Source: an uncultured Planctomycetaceae bacterium (GTDB taxonomy: Bacteria > Planctomycetota > Planctomycetia > Pirellulales > Thermoguttaceae). From it: DNA of 64,000 nucleotides. How positions within the stretch are numbered: position 1 is the first letter of the stretch; each line of letters opens with the position of its first letter. The stretch covers positions 1-64,000 of the forward strand of contig CAMJTU010000015.1 of the NCBI GenBank assembly GCA_946408825.1. Direction: 5' to 3'. Made by a program: the position numbers and the translations under genes. Of the stretch, positions 1 to 9,439 are shown piece by piece. The notes beneath the pieces were generated by a model that worked only from the letters and a program-made list of their open reading frames with translations, ran no database searches and had not been told where the DNA came from.

Positions 1-138
1 GCTTAATCCAACCGTCAACCCCTTATTCCAATTTTTCAAAAAATTTTCTCTACGCTATACCCCAAAAACTTCTCGCCTCGGTTGTTAATCTCTATCAAAT
101 AACATATTACAAAATAATCGCTAATCAGTTTCGGTCCG

Positions 139-2784
139 TTAAAAAGACTCAGCCGCGTAAAAAAGCACGTTTGTCGCAAGATAAAAAGCGCTCTTCTGGG
201 TCAACCCTTCGCAATTCGTCGCAACCTTATTTTCGAGAGCGCAACTAACGTCATACGGTGAAAAAAGGAAAATCCACCGACCGTCGCGGGCAATCCCTTT
301 GAGTTTCGGCGCCGATTCAACCGTCTTCGCCGCAGTCTTTCCTTCTCTGTCTGTCGTTTGCAAACGATATTGCAACTTTTCTATTTTGAAACCTCCGTAT
401 TTTCCAGTAAATAACGCGTCGTCTGCGGGCACGTCGACAAGTTCTTCGCCGGGCAAAACTTCAGCAAGTTCCGCCTCTATCGATTTGGAAAACGCAGGAG
501 ACGCGCAAACGGCGTTCGCAAAAATAAAACCGCCGCGTTCAAAGTAGCGACGCAAGCGCTCTCGTTCCTCCTCATTGAGAGAAAACGCGTTACGACCGTG
601 CATAAAGAGCGTCGGGTAATCGAAGACGTCGTCGTCTCTCAAAGACGTATGAGGCGTATAAAGCTGAACCGGAACGCCAAGACGAGAACGGATCGTCTTC
701 ATTAGGTTTGGAATGGCGCGCGGCGCGCAGGTAGAACCGGCGCCACAGTCAAGAATACCTGCGAAAAGGCTGTTGTGAGCGTCGCGATTTTTTTCCAATT
801 CCTCGGCGACGTCGGCTGCAATCTCGTCTTTAAACTTCATTTGGCGATTTGTCGCGTATGCGCAAATATTGACGCCCAAAATAAACGCTGCCTCTTGTTC
901 TTCTAGCGCCTTCGCAGTCGGAGGGTTGGTTGCCGATGCGCCGCGCGGACGCTTTGTCGCCGCCTCCCACAAACATGAAAGCGAAGGCCGGTCGCCAAAG
1001 ACGCTTGGCGCCGAACCGTCGTCGCCGCGGCGAGGTTTGTAGGCGGGAACGAAAACGACGCTTGTTCGGCAACCAAAATCAATTCCATAAACAGGTCGCG
1101 CATACTCTGCCGGGACAGGCTTTTCCGCAGACCAAATCGGATGCGTAGGATCTAACAGGGCGAGTTCTCCCCCGTCGTCAGAAAGCGTTTCGCGCATAAG
1201 TTCGCGAAACCCCTCTTCAAAGGAAACGTCGCCGTCTAGAGCCTCGGCAAAAATAAAACCGCCCTGCTCAAGATACCCGCGAAGATTCTGGATAAGACGC
1301 TTCTTCTCGTCCAGATTCTTTGGGATTGGATCCATTGTTCCATTAACGACAAGAATCGGCGTTTGAAGCAAATCGTCAAGCGTAGCGTTTTGCGCGTCGA
1401 TCGTCTGCCAAACAAGGCGTTGATCCCATTCTTTCTCCACACGTTCCGTCAAATGGGCAAGGTCGTTTGGATGCTCGTTCCAAAAGTTTTCTTCGCCATA
1501 CTTTAGTTTAGAAACAAGAGTCGGCCAACGTCCTTTAGAAAGAAAGAGCAAAGCAAAAGACGTTGTCACGCAACTGTTGTTCGCAAAATCCTTTTGAGCG
1601 TTCCAAAAATCGGAAAGAACGCCCTTTCGACGCAATAAGACTTCCGCCCCTTCGCGATACCAATCGCTCTGACCTACAAAACGGTTTGCCGTAAGACGAC
1701 CAACTCTTTCAAGTCCGTAAAGATAGTAGAAGAAATATGAGTCGCTTCCTTCGGCGCGACCTGGATTCGTTCTCACGCTGAAGTGTTTTCCGAGCCAATT
1801 AAGTCCGCGGGATATACGAACGGCAATCTCGTCGTCGACGTCTTCACAACAGTAAGCGCGTTCTCCTTCGATACGGGCGCGCGCGATCTCGCGAGCCCCC
1901 GAACAAATCGCCAGAGCCGCAATACCGGCGCATGTCATGCTCCCAGTGCCGTATCCGCTCGGAAACCCTTCCGCGTTGAGCGAAGACGAACGATATCCCC
2001 ATGAGCCGTCTTGGTTTTGCATTCGAAGCCAGTAATCTTCCGCCGCGTCCCAAACAGCGTCGTCAATTTTGAAACCCGCAAGTTCAGCTTCAAAAAGCGC
2101 CAAAATCGCGAACTGCGAATTTGAGTTGTCAGCACGTTCTGCCTCTTGGCGGGAACCGACGTAGGACCATCCGCCGAAATGTTCGTTACGCGTCTTCATC
2201 TGCCGCTCGACAAGCCAAGCGACGTTTGTCTGAATTTCTTCCCGATATTCTTCGGGATCGGAGAGACAAAACACCATTGTCTGGAGAGAGACGGAATAGG
2301 TTTGATTCTGATCTAGAGCGGAAAAACGACGGAGGTATTCCAAGGCTTTTGCAAGCGTTGGATCTGTCTTATCAAGCCCCGCTGTTAATAACGCAAGAGC
2401 ACAGAGAGAAGTCGTGCCTGGTTCATAACCAGGGTATTCCTTCCACCCCCCTTGCTTTGTCTGCTGATTCCGTAGGAAAGAAATAGCGCCGTCAATCGCA
2501 GAACGGACGGCTTCAGCAGAGAGTAAATCGCTGGAAGAATCGGAAGCGTCGCCGGCGACGTCTCCATCGTCCGGTTCCGGGGAGGCAAGCGGTTCTGAGG
2601 CGTCGCTCGAGTCACTCGCTCCGGTAGGGGGCGCTGTATCGCGAACAGAAAGCACGCCGCGTTGCGCATACGCGACGTCGGCGACAAAACTAACCCCAAA
2701 CGTCGAACTGAGCAGAACAAGAAAAAAAACGCCTATACGTGAAATAACAACGTTTCTTTCACCTACGACAGACCGGTTTGACAT
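139..2784 (-). CDS. Secreted squalene-cyclase-repeat protein with two DUF4159-like domains
   Basis: 881 residues with an N-terminal signal peptide (hydrophobic stretch about 15-40, ending near AYAQ). Residues about 90-430 resemble prenyltransferase/squalene-cyclase repeats: repeated helices with QDGSWGY and QGGWKEY-type QW motifs. Two later segments (about 455-600 and 700-880) each carry a DUF4159-like pattern in which a predicted strand (ILVVNGT, LFMHGR) is followed by a helix and GGFIFAEA or GGFIFANA. This repeat-plus-DUF4159 architecture is known to be common in planctomycetes; the function is not established and no enzyme activity should be assumed. The ATG is preceded by a modest GGTAGG-like site. 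The protein is probably periplasmic. The next gene upstream on the same strand (csrA) is 313 bases away, so it is likely transcribed alone. Confidence 0.8.
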   Translation of the reverse strand: MSNRSVVGERNVVISRIGVFFLVLLSSTFGVSFVADVAYAQRGVLSVRDTAPPTGASDSSDASEPLASPEPDDGDVAGDASDSSSDLLSAEAVRSAIDGAISFLRNQQTKQGGWKEYPGYEPGTTSLCALALLTAGLDKTDPTLAKALEYLRRFSALDQNQTYSVSLQTMVFCLSDPEEYREEIQTNVAWLVERQMKTRNEHFGGWSYVGSRQEAERADNSNSQFAILALFEAELAGFKIDDAVWDAAEDYWLRMQNQDGSWGYRSSSLNAEGFPSGYGTGSMTCAGIAALAICSGAREIARARIEGERAYCCEDVDDEIAVRISRGLNWLGKHFSVRTNPGRAEGSDSYFFYYLYGLERVGRLTANRFVGQSDWYREGAEVLLRRKGVLSDFWNAQKDFANNSCVTTSFALLFLSKGRWPTLVSKLKYGEENFWNEHPNDLAHLTERVEKEWDQRLVWQTIDAQNATLDDLLQTPILVVNGTMDPIPKNLDEKKRLIQNLRGYLEQGGFIFAEALDGDVSFEEGFRELMRETLSDDGGELALLDPTHPIWSAEKPVPAEYARPVYGIDFGCRTSVVFVPAYKPRRGDDGSAPSVFGDRPSLSCLWEAATKRPRGASATNPPTAKALEEQEAAFILGVNICAYATNRQMKFKDEIAADVAEELEKNRDAHNSLFAGILDCGAGSTCAPRAIPNLMKTIRSRLGVPVQLYTPHTSLRDDDVFDYPTLFMHGRNAFSLNEEERERLRRYFERGGFIFANAVCASPAFSKSIEAELAEVLPGEELVDVPADDALFTGKYGGFKIEKLQYRLQTTDREGKTAAKTVESAPKLKGIARDGRWIFLFSPYDVSCALENKVATNCEGLTQKSAFYLATNVLFYAAESF

Positions 2785-3097
2785 AAAAACCTACCCGCGA
2801 CATGCGCCGCATTTCAACGATGTGAGAAAAAAATCGCTCCATAACGACTCATTACGAAGCGCAGCATCGTCGCTCAACATGTTGTCAGTAATGATAGCGC
2901 CAACCGATAAAAAAACGAGGGTAAAGAAAAAACAACTAACGACGCTTGACGAAAACGGAGTAGAAAACGAACGCTAACGTCCCAGGCGCCCACAAATTTA
3001 AACGTTCTACAACACGCTCAAAACAAGAACTCCACGACTTAGAAAAAGGCGACAAAGCGCAGAGCAATGGAACGCAAGAAATAGATCGTCCAACGCG
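2785..3097. other. Intergenic stretch between csrA and the DUF4159-type gene
   Basis: No credible coding frame, RNA gene or strong hairpin seen. It must hold the end of the csrA transcript and the promoter of the downstream minus-strand gene, but neither has a motif I can defend. Confidence 0.4.
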
Positions 3098-3298
3098 TCA
3101 AGACCGCGCGCCTCCGTCGTTCTTTTCAACGAGTTCAGATTTCCTAATTTTCTCAAGCACTTCGCTACGATAGACAGAAACTTCGCTCGGCGCCTCGACG
3201 CCAAGTTGAACTTTGTCGCCCCGAACGTCGACGATCACAACGCGAATATTGCCGTTGACATAAATGCTTTCATTCTTCTTTCGTGAAAGTACCAGCAT
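3098..3298 (-). CDS. csrA: Carbon storage regulator CsrA
   Basis: 66 residues beginning MLVLSRKKNESI, the typical CsrA N-terminus. The key RNA-contact residues are present: L4 and R6 at the start and R44 in VYRSEVL. CsrA is a homodimeric RNA-binding protein that recognises GGA motifs in leader RNAs and represses or stabilises translation; in many bacteria it controls flagellin and carbon metabolism. The open frame extends 12 codons further upstream, but the chosen ATG matches the family start and has an excellent AGGAGG site about 9 bases before it. It stands alone here, with a divergent TatD-family gene upstream. The only motility gene seen in the window is flhB at the far end. Confidence 0.95.
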   Translation of the reverse strand: MLVLSRKKNESIYVNGNIRVVIVDVRGDKVQLGVEAPSEVSVYRSEVLEKIRKSELVEKNDGGARS

Positions 3299-3665
3299 AA
3301 CGTATTTCCTCCTGAAAAACGCGACCAATCGCATGGGCTCGCTAAGCGCGTCCCATTACGATGGAAAAGCGGCTAAAATAGGATCGTACTCTCACGACCC
3401 TTTTAGATTATCCATTCTACTTTTTACGCGTAGTCTGAAAAGTCGTCAACATTACGACGATTCTTTTCGAACCTTCTTCCTTGATTTTATACTAAAAAAT
3501 TTATTTTACAACGATTAAAACGGTTTTACCGGATTAAAATTTCTCAGAAAAGGACAGTACCCAAATATCGTCGTCCCTTGTCGACCTATGCGATAAATGC
3601 GATTTCGATATCATAAACGACGACGTTCACTCGAACTTGAGCCGATCATATAGTGAGAATCGATA
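3299..3665. other. Divergent intergenic region between csrA and the TatD-family gene
   Basis: 367 AT-richer bases separating two divergent genes, so both promoters should lie here. I could not find a well-spaced -35/-10 pair on either strand that I would defend. No RNA gene or ORF of interest was seen. Confidence 0.4.
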
Positions 3666-4586
3666 ATGAAAACCTCTGAAACGTCGCCTGTTTATATTCC
3701 AATCGTCGACACGCATGCCCACGTCAACTTAGATTGTTTTGAAGCCGAACTAGACGATCTTATCGCGCGGTCACGCGAAGGCCGCTTTCCTGAAATTCGC
3801 GGTCGTCATTTTGGAACCGATCCTGTCGCTCGCCCTTTTATTTCCGGTTTAATATGTCCTGCGGTCGATCTCGCGACGTCAAAACGAGCGGTGGCGCTCG
3901 CGGAAAGATATGACTTTCTCTTTGCGGCAGCCGGCGTCCATCCGAATCACGTCGGTTTACTACAGCAAGACGAATGGGAGGGAATATGCCGTCTGGTCGA
4001 TACCGAGAGTTCCAAAGGGCGCCTTGTTGCGCTCGGCGAAACGGGATTAGATCGTCACTGGGACGACGCGCCTTTTGATCTTCAACGCGAATACTTCCTT
4101 AAAACGCTCGAACAGGGGCGTAAAACGAGGTTGCCGGTTATAATACATTCACGTGACGCTAACGACGATCTCGACGCTCTTCTTCACGATTTTTATGCCG
4201 ACGGCGCTCCCGATTGGAATGTCGGCGTTATTCATTCTTTCAGCGGCTCTCCCACACAAGCCGAACGTTGGCTTGATTTGGGCTTTTATCTTGGGTTCGG
4301 AGGATTTGTAACCTATACGAATCGAAGTTTTTCTGATATTTGGGACGTCGCACGTTTCGTCCCTCAAAATAGAATTCTTCTCGAGACAGATTGTCCGTTC
4401 CTCACGCCCCACCCTTTACGGGGCAGAGTCGAACATAACGAACCGCTGTTTGCGGCGTTTGTCGCTCGGCGACTCGCAGAACTACGGGGAACGTCTGTTC
4501 AAGAAATCGCCAACACAACGCTGGAAAACGCGCAGAAATTATTTAACCTTCCGCCGCTCCCCGACAAACCAAGCGAAACGACCTAA
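3666..4586 (+). CDS. TatD-family metal-dependent hydrolase (DNase)
   Basis: 306 residues. TatD-family signatures appear in order: the metal-binding DTHAH (15-19), GVHPNH, the GETGLD box, HSRDA, the histidine motif HSFSG, and the C-terminal ETDCPFLTP. These make the two-metal site of an amidohydrolase-fold TIM barrel; characterised members are 3'-5' deoxyribonucleases of the cytoplasm. The protein is about 40 residues longer than the usual 260, mainly through an insertion between the first strand and the GLICPAVD strand (about residues 30-60). Start: ATG, with only a weak purine-rich site. It is monocistronic by position, with an inverted repeat and T-run about 115 bases after the stop. Confidence 0.9.
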   Translation: MKTSETSPVYIPIVDTHAHVNLDCFEAELDDLIARSREGRFPEIRGRHFGTDPVARPFISGLICPAVDLATSKRAVALAERYDFLFAAAGVHPNHVGLLQQDEWEGICRLVDTESSKGRLVALGETGLDRHWDDAPFDLQREYFLKTLEQGRKTRLPVIIHSRDANDDLDALLHDFYADGAPDWNVGVIHSFSGSPTQAERWLDLGFYLGFGGFVTYTNRSFSDIWDVARFVPQNRILLETDCPFLTPHPLRGRVEHNEPLFAAFVARRLAELRGTSVQEIANTTLENAQKLFNLPPLPDKPSETT

Positions 4587-4701
4587 TAGTTTTCGCTAAG
4601 TTGGCGCCTCTTTGACAAATCGCTTTGCAAGCGCAATAGACGGTTCTGGAACCGTTTATACTATCAAAACGTTCGTAATTTCAAATCGTTATTATAACCA
4701 A

Positions 4702-4743
4702 CGACGCGTCGCAGAGATTCTCCCCTGCAACGCGTCGCTTTTT
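4702..4743 (+). terminator. Rho-independent terminator after the TatD-family gene
   Basis: Arms CGACGCGT-C-GCAG (4702-4714) and CTGC-A-ACGCGTCG (4725-4737) pair with a single C/A mismatch around a 10-base loop. A run of five T follows. Confidence 0.7.
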
Positions 4744-4804
4744 CAATTAAACAACGATAAAACTTGAAGCTGTCCAAAAGGAGGAAGTCCCTCTGAAATC
4801 AAGA

Positions 4805-5722
4805 TCACGCCTCGTCCCATTGGGCGCGCAGGAATTCGATCGACTTCTTAAAGCCTTCTTCTTTATCAGCCGCCTCGCAACCACACTCAAAGGAACAGAA
4901 GCCCTGATAGCCGATATACTTCAGTCCGCGGAAACCGTCGACAAACGTCATGGAATTTTCGCCGGGATACGTACGTCTCGGATTCTCGACGCCGCCCGCA
5001 AGATGGACGTGACGCAAAAGCGAACCGGCGGAAATGAACGCGCCCATTTGGCTCGTCTCTTCAGTGTCCATGTGGTAGAAATCGCCCATGACGCCAATTC
5101 CGGAATCAATTCCAGCGGCGCGAAGGACGTCGCGCGCGATCGAGGCGCCGTCCGCAACTTGACGAAGGAAATACGCTTCCATTCGGCAAAGAGGTTCAAG
5201 AATAATATTCGTTCCACAATCCTTTGCAAACTTCGCAAGATCGGGCATGAATTCAAGGAGAAGCTTGCGAATCTCCTGATTCGTCAGTTTCGTCTGACCA
5301 TTAAACGCCGGAACGTAGATGACGCCGTTGGCGCCCATCTCGCCCGCCGTTTCAAGCGCGCGTTTGAGATCGTCGACGCCGGGTTGACGCTTAGAAACGT
5401 CTTCAGAACAAAGATCGCCGTTATGCGAACCCCAGCAGATCACAGAAACCTTCAGTCCCTCGTTTTCCGCTTTCTGACGAAATTCCTTGCCCTTTCCGAC
5501 GCACTCGCCGCCGTATTCAACCGCCTCGCAACCGTACTGCTTAATTTTTGCGAGCTTTTCCTCCAAAGAACCTCCCGGAGCGGGACCGACTTGGCTGGAA
5601 ATGCGAAGTTTCGCGTCGGCTCGCTTATCCGTTGCTTCCGTGGTCTGGGTCGCAAAGGCAGAAGCGCCGGTCAACCCAAGTCCAACAACTGCGCTTGCGC
5701 CAAAGAAATCGCGTCTATTCAT
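4805..5722 (-). CDS. Tat-exported sugar phosphate isomerase/epimerase-like TIM barrel
   Basis: 305 residues from the chosen start. The N-terminus MNRRDFFGAS plus a hydrophobic stretch is a twin-arginine signal, so the protein is probably exported folded. The body is a xylose isomerase-like (AP endonuclease 2 family) TIM barrel. Candidate metal ligands are E in IILEPLCRME, D/H in MGDFYHMD, H in RHVHLAG and E in CSFECGC. Such proteins include hydroxypyruvate isomerase- and 3-keto-sugar isomerase-like enzymes; the substrate cannot be assigned. The open frame starts 13 codons upstream, but the internal ATG has AGGAG about 8 bases ahead and places RR at residues 3-4, as expected for a Tat signal. 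No functional partner is adjacent. Confidence 0.85.
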   Translation of the reverse strand: MNRRDFFGASAVVGLGLTGASAFATQTTEATDKRADAKLRISSQVGPAPGGSLEEKLAKIKQYGCEAVEYGGECVGKGKEFRQKAENEGLKVSVICWGSHNGDLCSEDVSKRQPGVDDLKRALETAGEMGANGVIYVPAFNGQTKLTNQEIRKLLLEFMPDLAKFAKDCGTNIILEPLCRMEAYFLRQVADGASIARDVLRAAGIDSGIGVMGDFYHMDTEETSQMGAFISAGSLLRHVHLAGGVENPRRTYPGENSMTFVDGFRGLKYIGYQGFCSFECGCEAADKEEGFKKSIEFLRAQWDEA

Positions 5723-6061
5723 TTGAAATCTCCTAAAGAATTTTGACAGTTCGTCGTTCATAAAGGAACGTATGTAGTTTCACAAGCTTCAAACGCGCCG
5801 AACATCGACGCGAAAACATCGTTACCGAAAGAGACGTCGAAAATACGACAAGATTCCTCGGTCTCAACGGTCGTTTATATCAGATCGAAATGTAGAAATC
5901 AAGAGTTTCGCCAGCTTGCCAAACGAATAATCCAGTCTTTTGAACTTCCAAACTGCGACATGATTCTGAGCCTTCCTCCTAAATGAAAAAAGCGCCGCTC
6001 AATCATTGAACGGCGCCCAAAGCCACAGACAAGGCGTAAAGAAAACTTCGTAAACAGTTTC
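5723..6061. other. Intergenic stretch containing one terminator
   Basis: Separates two minus-strand genes. It contains the terminator of the upstream 955-residue protein gene (5986-6016) and must contain the promoter of the Tat-signal gene. Nothing else is recognisable. Confidence 0.4.
5986..6016 (-). terminator. Rho-independent terminator of the 955-residue protein gene
   Basis: On the minus strand an 11-bp stem (GCGCCGTTCAA with TTGAGCGGCGC, one G-U pair) closes a 3-base loop and is followed by six T. It lies 45 bases after the stop codon. Confidence 0.85.
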
Positions 6062-8929
6062 CTATTTCTTGGAGTCCTTCTTTTTCGACGCGCTCTGTTT
6101 TTTGTCGACGTCAATACGTTTCCAAAAGCCGTTCAACAGCACTTCAAAATGGTCGTGATCGCCTCTTAGAACTTTCTCTAACACGCGCCGCGGAACGTAA
6201 ATCATTTTTTCCAGCTCGGTGACGCGTTTCGCCGAGACGCCGTCCCAGACAAGAAGAAGGTCGTCGCGAACCATTTCAAAAAGCGTTCGTCCGTCGTCGG
6301 ACGACGTAAAGTATTCGTCGTCCGAAAAAACGTAATTGGGAAGATATTTCTGCAACCTATTTTTTAGTACATCGACAGAAACGACGCCCGCGCCGTCAAG
6401 GACGTCCTGCCAACGTTCAAAGAAAGATTCATAGTAAACGACAGAACCGTCTTGGCTAAACCAAGAGTCGACCAAATCAATGACAATCTCTTTCGCTCTC
6501 TTGGAAACGACGTAAAGTCTTCCGTCGCATACAAACCCCACGCGCTTAAGCTGTTTTAAAAGTTCGTCGTCGGATTGACTCAACTCGAGGTTTTTCTCCT
6601 CCGCCGTCTTACGAAAGCGTTCCATTTCCTTAACGTCCGATAGGAGTAAACCATCCTTGAAACTTTGCGAAAGAATTCTCGCGACAAGGTTGGCGCGTTT
6701 TCTCCAATCGCCGTCTGAAGTCGAGACCTCGTCGGCGGTTGAAACATATCGGACATTCGACTTGGATTCTTCGGCGATAATCTTTTCAGATTTCGTTTGC
6801 TCGGAAACAGCGGAACTACCGTCCTTAGACTCCAAGTCGGAGGATTTTGACACGTCCAACTCACGGTCCTTCACTTCGTCGAGCATGCGTTTCAGGAAGG
6901 CTTTACCGTCGCCAGAAAAATCAGAACTACGAGTCTTCGCGATTTTTTTGTCGAAACCGTCCAGCTTGAACTCATACGCAGGTCGACGATTCAACAAGGG
7001 TTTAAAATGTTCCGTCAAAATAAAACCGTCTTCAACGGGCGAGAAAAAGGACGGCGTATTTTCTAACAATTGTCGAATCAGCTCGCGCGGAATATAACTA
7101 CGCTCCGCCAACTCGTCGACGGTTCGACGCGCGGAAAACGCGCCCCAAAGACGCGTAACTTCGTCTAAGATTTTCACTCCTTCGCCACGGTTGCTGGGAG
7201 CGCTTTCAAAATACTGATCGTAGAACATGTATTTCGGTAAGCAAGAGGCAATCAACGAACGAAGAACACGCCAGTTAGAAACGCCTTCAGGAGAGAGCCA
7301 ATCCTCGTTCTTATCGAAAAACGGTTCATAATAAATAAGTTGCGTATTGTTTCGAACAAGGGACTCGACCGTGTCTTTTAATTTTTTCTTAAGCTCTTCA
7401 GAGAACGCCCAAGCGCGCAAATCACACAATACAGCGCTTCGGCAAATAGCGGCTCGAACCTTAGAATCGGACGGTTCCAGCACGAAGCCTAACTCGGCGC
7501 ATTCTTTGCAGAAATCCATGAGCGAAGAATGGTCAAATAAATCAATTCCGTCCGGATAATACTCAATGAGAACCTTTTTCACCGCTTCGCTTCGAGAAGC
7601 GGGACCCTGATCCTCCGTCTCGACAGTCGGTTCGACCCTGAAAACGCCGCCAGCCGAAACAAAGTAGGAACGAACCTCGTCCTCAGTCGCCTTCGCTTTG
7701 GGCCCGGCGACACGAAGGAACTCATGATAAAAGTCGCCAAAGTCGGAATAATCACGCTCGAAACGTCTATTGGGAAACCGTTTCTGAACGACGTATTTCG
7801 CTATCGCCAAATATTCTGAACTGAAATCAGAATCGTGATTTAGAAACTCGACTACGCCGTCTTTATTCATATGCTTGCGGAAGATTTCAAGCGCCAAAAC
7901 GAGAACTTCGTCAATGGCCGCAGGCGTTTTGTTTGCAAAGAGACGCAAATCGTCAAGCTTTATAAAGAGTTCCTCTAATCGAGTCGCGTCAAACTCGTCG
8001 AAAGTCAAAAAAACAGCGCCGAGAGCATTTTCAACGGAGCGATATTCGTCTTCGTCAAACACGGGAGAGTCTTTAAAGCTCGCAATGGATCGCGATCTCA
8101 GGAAGAATAGACGGCGAAACGTCTCGAAATCATAGACGTCAAGGGAGGTTCCGTCGAAATACCGTTCGAGGACTTCCATCGCGGCACGGTAAGTAGAAAG
8201 CCAAACGCAATCTTTCTTTCCCTGATCTACTGCTTGCGTCCCGTCGTTTGAGTCAAGCCCCTTGCCACGCGCGCTTTCTTCAGAGCCTTTACTGACTCTC
8301 GCCTCAGAAAGACGGCGCCTGTCGACAACTGATCCGTTATGTAAGAGTTCTTCAAACTGATTCACAAGATCAAGGTCGTCTCTAATTTTGCGCCGTCCCA
8401 TCCGAAAACACAACGCGTCGAAATGCTCGGGACTTGAAAAATACGCGACTCGCTTTTCTAAACGCGTTTTCCTCGGCTCGAGTTCGCCAATAAGAGTTCC
8501 GCCAGCGTGAAAGAATAGGTCTCTAAGGTAATGATCTATCGCCTTATCAACCCCTTCGACTGTAGATAAATCCAACTGAGATTCGGATTCAGGAAGAAAG
8601 GCGACGGGGTCTTCGGCAAATTCAGGGACTCTCTGAAAAATGTAATCGCGAAAAACTTCGAACTCGACGGCGGAAATGAGCGTCTTGAGTGGGAAATACT
8701 GATTAAGAACGTCGTTTACCGCCTTCAACAACACGCGAACCTTGTCGCCGTCGCCGATCGGCACGGACTTCTCACGACCTTCTACTTGCCTCGCGCCCTC
8801 TTGAGATTCGCGATAAGCGCGCCGAGTTCTTTCTCGAGTTTCGTCCCCTCTTGAACTGCCGACGTTTTCATCGGCGTCCGCACGACCTGAATCATCGTTT
8901 AGGTCTTCATCGTAGTTGTCGTTATGCAT
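6062..8929 (-). CDS. Unrecognised 955-residue protein with an internal ~299-residue duplication
   Basis: I do not recognise this family. There is no signal peptide or membrane segment; it is acidic and probably cytoplasmic. Residues 1-60 are charged and disordered-looking, and the tail is lysine-rich. Two modules repeat with a fixed 299-300 residue offset: IYYEPFF (532) / VYYESFF (831); LPKYMFYDQYFES (564) / LPNYVFSDDEYFTS (863); LWGAFSARRTVDEL (594) / VWDGVSAKRVTELE (894); YIPRELIRQLL (612) / YVPRRVLEKVL (911). Each module ends in a small winged-helix-like pattern. Shorter head-like repeats occur earlier (AVNDVLNQYF at 70, AMEVLERYF at 249). A charged linker (about 660-740) separates the copies. 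The ATG has only a weak AGAG site. It is followed by a strong terminator, so it is likely monocistronic. Confidence 0.75.
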   Translation of the reverse strand: MHNDNYDEDLNDDSGRADADENVGSSRGDETRERTRRAYRESQEGARQVEGREKSVPIGDGDKVRVLLKAVNDVLNQYFPLKTLISAVEFEVFRDYIFQRVPEFAEDPVAFLPESESQLDLSTVEGVDKAIDHYLRDLFFHAGGTLIGELEPRKTRLEKRVAYFSSPEHFDALCFRMGRRKIRDDLDLVNQFEELLHNGSVVDRRRLSEARVSKGSEESARGKGLDSNDGTQAVDQGKKDCVWLSTYRAAMEVLERYFDGTSLDVYDFETFRRLFFLRSRSIASFKDSPVFDEDEYRSVENALGAVFLTFDEFDATRLEELFIKLDDLRLFANKTPAAIDEVLVLALEIFRKHMNKDGVVEFLNHDSDFSSEYLAIAKYVVQKRFPNRRFERDYSDFGDFYHEFLRVAGPKAKATEDEVRSYFVSAGGVFRVEPTVETEDQGPASRSEAVKKVLIEYYPDGIDLFDHSSLMDFCKECAELGFVLEPSDSKVRAAICRSAVLCDLRAWAFSEELKKKLKDTVESLVRNNTQLIYYEPFFDKNEDWLSPEGVSNWRVLRSLIASCLPKYMFYDQYFESAPSNRGEGVKILDEVTRLWGAFSARRTVDELAERSYIPRELIRQLLENTPSFFSPVEDGFILTEHFKPLLNRRPAYEFKLDGFDKKIAKTRSSDFSGDGKAFLKRMLDEVKDRELDVSKSSDLESKDGSSAVSEQTKSEKIIAEESKSNVRYVSTADEVSTSDGDWRKRANLVARILSQSFKDGLLLSDVKEMERFRKTAEEKNLELSQSDDELLKQLKRVGFVCDGRLYVVSKRAKEIVIDLVDSWFSQDGSVVYYESFFERWQDVLDGAGVVSVDVLKNRLQKYLPNYVFSDDEYFTSSDDGRTLFEMVRDDLLLVWDGVSAKRVTELEKMIYVPRRVLEKVLRGDHDHFEVLLNGFWKRIDVDKKQSASKKKDSKK

Positions 8930-9439
8930 CGCAAAATTCTCTAATAACGGTGAACAATTGTAGGAATCTGACGCTCACGAAAAGATTCCCGAGATTAAAC
9001 TATTTTCTTCATGTCGGCGGAAGCTATGGACGCAAACGTAACGTTTCACTAATTCAAATGAAACACCGACGGCGCTTCGAATTGTTTTCACGGAGACAAG
9101 AAACACAACCAACGTCGAGAATTCGTTCTACGACGACAACTTATTCATTATTCCCTTGACGAAAACCATTCCGAAACGAGACGTCCCAGAACACGAAAGA
9201 CTCCGCTTCCCCAAGCATGAAAAAATAAGGAGGCAATGACAAAACCTTGGCTGTGTATTCTACGGAGGTCGTCGACTCTGTCAAGACTCTTGGCGTTTCG
9301 AGCTACGATATTTTGTTTTTAGCGCGCGAAACGATCGAAAGGCGCCGTCGCTTTAAAACGTTAAAGCCAAAAGGGGCGGCCGTCGAATAACAGTCGACGC
9401 GCCGCCCGCGGATTCATAATGCGTGACAGGAAATTGCCG
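8930..9439. other. 510-base intergenic stretch upstream of the 955-residue protein gene
   Basis: Holds the terminator hairpin of the DUF11-type gene at its far end and, presumably, the promoter of the 955-residue protein gene. A 28-codon frame (9236-9322, +) with AAGGAGG just before its ATG was seen but not accepted. No other structure was recognised. Confidence 0.4.
9367..9407 (-). terminator. Hairpin terminator after the DUF11-type gene
   Basis: GGGCGGC (9374-9380) pairs with GCCGCCC (9401-9407), with an inner GTCGA/TCGAC stem. On the minus strand it is followed by CTTTT and lies 32 bases after the stop codon. The T-run is short, so termination may be partial. Confidence 0.6.

Noticed and set aside
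4820..5746. 308-codon open frame opposite the Tat-signal TIM-barrel gene
   Set aside because: It lies entirely across the coding strand of a protein with a clear family fold; composition is that of an antisense shadow.
9236..9322. 28-codon frame with AAGGAGG directly before its ATG
   Set aside because: The spacing to the ATG is only two bases, the peptide is unremarkable, and it lies opposite to its neighbours with no partner gene; probably chance.
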